DNA from: Williamsia sp. 1135 | GTDB taxonomy: Bacteria; Actinomycetota; Actinomycetes; Mycobacteriales; Mycobacteriaceae | Direction: 5' to 3' | Assembly: GCF_002095395.1 (NCBI RefSeq) | Contig: NZ_MJEI01000090.1 | Coordinates: forward strand, 1 to 64,000 | Length of the DNA: 64,000 bases | Shown: positions 61,247 to 64,000 of the stretch, one piece after another | Layout: every line of letters begins with the position of its first letter | Position numbering within the stretch: the first letter of the stretch is position 1 | The notes under the pieces: generated by a model | The model's input: only the letters and a program-made list of their open reading frames with translations | Database searches by the model: none | Told to the model about the DNA's origin: nothing | Made by a program: the position numbers and the translations under genes

Positions 61247-63487
61247 GTGGCTCTATACCGGACTTATCGCCCTGCGACGTTTGCCGAGGTCGTCGGACAG
61301 GAGCATGTCACCGAGCCGCTGGGCCGTGCGCTGAACTCGGGACGCATCAATCACGCGTACTTGTTCTCCGGACCGCGCGGTTGCGGTAAGACGTCGTCGG
61401 CCCGCATCCTCGCGCGTTCACTCAACTGCGAGCAGGGCCCGACCTCGACGCCATGCGGGGTGTGCTCGTCCTGCGTCGCGCTGGCACCGGGCGGTCCGGG
61501 CAACATGGACGTCATCGAGCTCGACGCCGCGAGCCACGGTGGTGTCGACGACACTCGCGAACTACGGGACCAGGCCTTTTACGCGCCTGCCGAGTCGCGG
61601 TATCGGGTGTTCATCATCGATGAGGCCCACATGGTCAGCCCCGCCGGATTCAATGCCCTCCTCAAGATCGTCGAAGAGCCGCCCGAGCATCTCATCTTCG
61701 TATTCGCGACCACAGAACCGGAGAAGGTGCTCGCGACGATCCGCTCGCGGACCCACCACTATCCCTTCCGGCTGCTCGCACCGACGGTGATGCGGGGTCT
61801 CCTCGAGAACATCTGTGCCAGCGAACAGGTCAAGGTCGAGCCGACGGTCTTCCCACTGGTGATCAGGGCGGGCGGGGGTTCGCCCCGTGACTCGCTCAGC
61901 GTGCTTGATCAATTACTCGCCGGAGCAGGACCAGAGGGTGTCACCTATCAGCGCGCACTCATGCTCCTCGGTGTCACCGATGTCGCGCTGATCGACAACG
62001 CGGTCAACGCGCTCGCCGACCACGACGGCGCCGTGCTGTTCGGAACGGTCGAGTCGGTGGTCGACGCAGGCCATGATCCCCGCCGCTTCGCCGTCGACCT
62101 GCTCGAGCGACTCCGCGATCTGATCTTGATGCAGGCCGTCCCCGATGCCGCCGAGCGCGGTCTGGTGGAGGCACCCGACGACCAGGTCGAGAGGATGAAG
62201 GCCCAGGTGGCTGGGCTCGCACCCGGCACGTTGGCCCGGTTTGCCGAGACCGTGCACGCGGCGCTCGGCGAGATGCGGGGCACCACCTCGCCGAGGCTTT
62301 TGCTCGAGGTGATGTGCGCCCGCATGCTGCTACCCGCAGCGAGCGACTCGGAATCTGCGGTGCTGCAACGTATCGAGCGCATCGAGGCCCAGTCGGCCGG
62401 CGGCGCGCCGATACCGTCGGCAGGGGTGGCGAAGGCCGGGGGGCCCGCGCCCCTCCAGGCGTCGGCACCTGCGCCCGCGGACGATCCAGCCGCCAAGTTC
62501 GTTCGCCCGTCCCAGCGCAAGCCCCTGGAAGACAAGCCGCACGAGGACAAGGCCCAGGCATCCGAGGCCGATCCGGTCCCGTCGCCTGCGCCCACCCCGG
62601 AACCGGCTCGCACTCCTGAACCGACGCGCACTCCTGAACCGGCGCGCACTCCCGAACCGGCTCCCACTCCAGAACCGTTGTCGACGCCTGCGCCGGCTCC
62701 CACTCCCGAACCGGTCCCGACACCTGAACCGGAACCTGCTCCAGAACCCGAGCCCACCCCGGAGCCCGTCCCGGCACCGGCCGACGCCGACGCGCCGGTC
62801 GCGGCATCGGAACCCGACATCCCACTGCCGCCGGAACCGGAGTACGAACCGGAGCCTGCGCTCGAGCCCGATCCCGAACCGGTCGCCGCCCCACCGGTGC
62901 CCCCTGCCACAGACGGGCCGGATCTGGCTGCGGTGCAGGCCAAGTGGCAGGAGGTCCGCACTGCGGTCCGGACCGCCAACAAGGTCACCGAGGTGATGTT
63001 GTCGGGTGCGTCGGTGCGCGGTGTCGACGGCAGCACCCTGATCCTGAGTCATGAATCAGCGCCACTGGTCGAGCGGTTGAGTTCGAAACACGCGGTCGAC
63101 GTCATCACCTCTGCGCTCCACTATGTCTTCGGTGGAACCTGGCAGGTGTCGGTGCATTCCGCGTCGTCGCTGCCCGCCGAACCCAAGCCGGCTGCTGCGA
63201 CTCCCACCAAGGCCCGCAAACCCGAGGCGAAGCAACCCTACGTTCGCCCCAGCCGGGGTGGGGGTGCTGCCTCGAATGCCGGAGACAGCGAACCACCCGA
63301 ACCGGAGCCTGAACCGGAACCTCTTCCGCCGGAGCCCGAACCCGTCAGCGATGAAGACCTCACCGACGACGAGCGAGACGAGATGATCGCCACCGCACGC
63401 GATTCCAAGCCGGACCCGCGGCAGGATCCCGAGCAGATCGCCATTGCGCTGCTGGCGACCGAGTTGGGCGCGAAGCCGCTGCTCTAG
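61247..63487 (+). CDS. dnaX: DNA polymerase III subunit gamma/tau
   Basis: The 746-residue clamp-loader ATPase has Walker A GPRGCGKTSS, four zinc cysteines (LNCEQGPTSTPCGVCSSC), Walker B VFIIDEAHMVS, and the sensor FATTEPEKVLATIRSR. Domains I-III end near residue 365. A linker at about residues 445-545 consists of repeated PEP-containing units, and a C-terminal domain follows. It loads the sliding clamp and ties the polymerases to the helicase. The start is a GTG at 61247. Confidence 0.95.
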   Translation: MALYRTYRPATFAEVVGQEHVTEPLGRALNSGRINHAYLFSGPRGCGKTSSARILARSLNCEQGPTSTPCGVCSSCVALAPGGPGNMDVIELDAASHGGVDDTRELRDQAFYAPAESRYRVFIIDEAHMVSPAGFNALLKIVEEPPEHLIFVFATTEPEKVLATIRSRTHHYPFRLLAPTVMRGLLENICASEQVKVEPTVFPLVIRAGGGSPRDSLSVLDQLLAGAGPEGVTYQRALMLLGVTDVALIDNAVNALADHDGAVLFGTVESVVDAGHDPRRFAVDLLERLRDLILMQAVPDAAERGLVEAPDDQVERMKAQVAGLAPGTLARFAETVHAALGEMRGTTSPRLLLEVMCARMLLPAASDSESAVLQRIERIEAQSAGGAPIPSAGVAKAGGPAPLQASAPAPADDPAAKFVRPSQRKPLEDKPHEDKAQASEADPVPSPAPTPEPARTPEPTRTPEPARTPEPAPTPEPLSTPAPAPTPEPVPTPEPEPAPEPEPTPEPVPAPADADAPVAASEPDIPLPPEPEYEPEPALEPDPEPVAAPPVPPATDGPDLAAVQAKWQEVRTAVRTANKVTEVMLSGASVRGVDGSTLILSHESAPLVERLSSKHAVDVITSALHYVFGGTWQVSVHSASSLPAEPKPAAATPTKARKPEAKQPYVRPSRGGGAASNAGDSEPPEPEPEPEPLPPEPEPVSDEDLTDDERDEMIATARDSKPDPRQDPEQIAIALLATELGAKPLL
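62581..62890 (+). repeat. Degenerate Pro-Glu coding repeat in dnaX
   Basis: The linker of dnaX encodes many short units of the form (A/T)(P/R)TPEP in tandem, at the DNA level variants of a 15-18 base unit. Such repeats are prone to length variation between strains. Confidence 0.75.
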
Positions 63488-63495
63488 CGGTTCGC

Positions 63496-64000
63496 CTACT
63501 GAACGTCGGTGAAGGTAATGCGCACCGAGACCGGGTCACTCTGCAGAGCCCGGAACGAGGCAGCGGTCAATGATGCGAACACCGGGTTGGGCGCGAAGGT
63601 CCGTACCCGCGTGGCGACGTCGTCGTCGTGAACGAATTCGGCTGTGCCGCTTCGCCACTGTCGTCCCTGCTTGATACGTACCGTCCGATTGGCGTTGATG
63701 TTGTTCGCCCATCCGGACCGGTTGCCGTGCTGGCTGATCACCCATGCCCCGGTCTCGTCGAAGGCTGCAGACACGGGGACGCTGCGGCGCTGCCCGGTTC
63801 GGCGCCCGATCGTCTCGAGTTCGGTGGCGAAACTCGTGGTGATGCCGGCCCGCGTCAGCGCGCCCACCATCGGATTCGCGATGTACCGGCCGACGGCGCG
63901 CTCGATCCGGAACTTGCGAACAGCCTTCTTGTCTGAGACGCCGATGTGCCCGCGCTGACTGCGAAAGGCGTCGATCCCGTTGCGTCGGACGGTGGTGAGC
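63496..64000 (-). CDS. Deazaflavin-dependent nitroreductase-like protein (5' end outside window)
   Basis: The frame is open from the window edge without an in-frame ATG, GTG or TTG until 63870, and the upstream part reads sensibly (FRIERAVGRYIANPMVGAL), so the start lies beyond 64000. The 167 visible residues match the DUF385/Ddn family: LETIGRRTGQRRSVPVSAA, NRSGWANNINANRTVRI and the C-terminal strand pattern. Members bind F420 or other flavins, and some reduce quinones or nitro groups. It converges on dnaX. Confidence 0.75.
   Translation of the reverse strand, partial: LTTVRRNGIDAFRSQRGHIGVSDKKAVRKFRIERAVGRYIANPMVGALTRAGITTSFATELETIGRRTGQRRSVPVSAAFDETGAWVISQHGNRSGWANNINANRTVRIKQGRQWRSGTAEFVHDDDVATRVRTFAPNPVFASLTAASFRALQSDPVSVRITFTDVQ

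Noticed and set aside
62581-62890. Short tandem units considered as a CRISPR array
   Set aside because: The units are contiguous, in frame and encode a Pro-Glu linker inside dnaX; there are no spacers and no cas genes.

Overview
The window is GC-rich actinobacterial DNA, most likely a Gordonia or a close relative in the Mycobacteriales. Several blocks match Mycobacterium tuberculosis gene neighbourhoods from memory: a response regulator like Rv3143 beside a 14-gene nuo operon, ligC beside a LigD-like primase-polymerase (Rv3731/Rv3730c), and an Rv3722c-like aminotransferase near tRNA-Ser, SRP RNA and dnaX. A secreted AroQ-gamma chorismate mutase, MMPL transporters, Lsr2 and GT87 mannosyltransferases fit the same order. 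No database search was possible, so the genus is an inference.

Layout. 1-703 holds the start of an IS3-like element (orfA complete, orfB cut by the window edge). 807-1388 is the secreted chorismate mutase. 1469-17085 is a complete nuoA-N operon on the minus strand, almost all of it translationally coupled by 1-8 nt overlaps; a perfect 20-bp inverted repeat lies at its 3' end and a CRP/GlxR-like palindrome about 100 bp upstream of nuoA. 17348-19969 carries a degenerate response regulator and an MMPL exporter. 20120-27287 is an acyl-CoA catabolic region (ligase, enoyl-CoA hydratase, two acyl-CoA dehydrogenases, thiolase) that includes one dehydrogenase broken by a frameshift and an amber codon. 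27374-32176 holds secreted and lipoproteins, two TetR regulators and a second MMPL exporter. 32229-36515 pairs a divergent tRNA-guanine transglycosylase with glutamyl-Q-tRNA(Asp) synthetase, separated by two Pro-rich membrane proteins. 36550-40759 carries LigC, a LigD-like primase-polymerase, a Na+/H+ antiporter and Lsr2. 40984-42671 has tRNA-Ser(GGA), SRP RNA and the aspartate aminotransferase. Two GT87 mannosyltransferases follow.

The most notable region is about 45.3-61.0 kb, sitting between aspC and dnaX, genes I recall as adjacent in M. tuberculosis. It combines a structured leader with a possible short upstream ORF, an SsuE-like FMN reductase, a split-barrel flavin reductase, a dedicated RibBA, four NtaA/SnaA/DszA-family FMN-dependent monooxygenases in an A-B-transporter-B-A order, an MFS-like transporter, a complete Dpp/Opp-type ABC importer with lipoprotein receptor, and a GntR/HutC regulator. 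Two strong hairpin terminators bound its transcription units. It reads as a self-contained uptake and oxidative cleavage system with its own flavin supply; the substrate is unknown. dnaX and the 3' part of a deazaflavin-dependent nitroreductase-like gene close the window.
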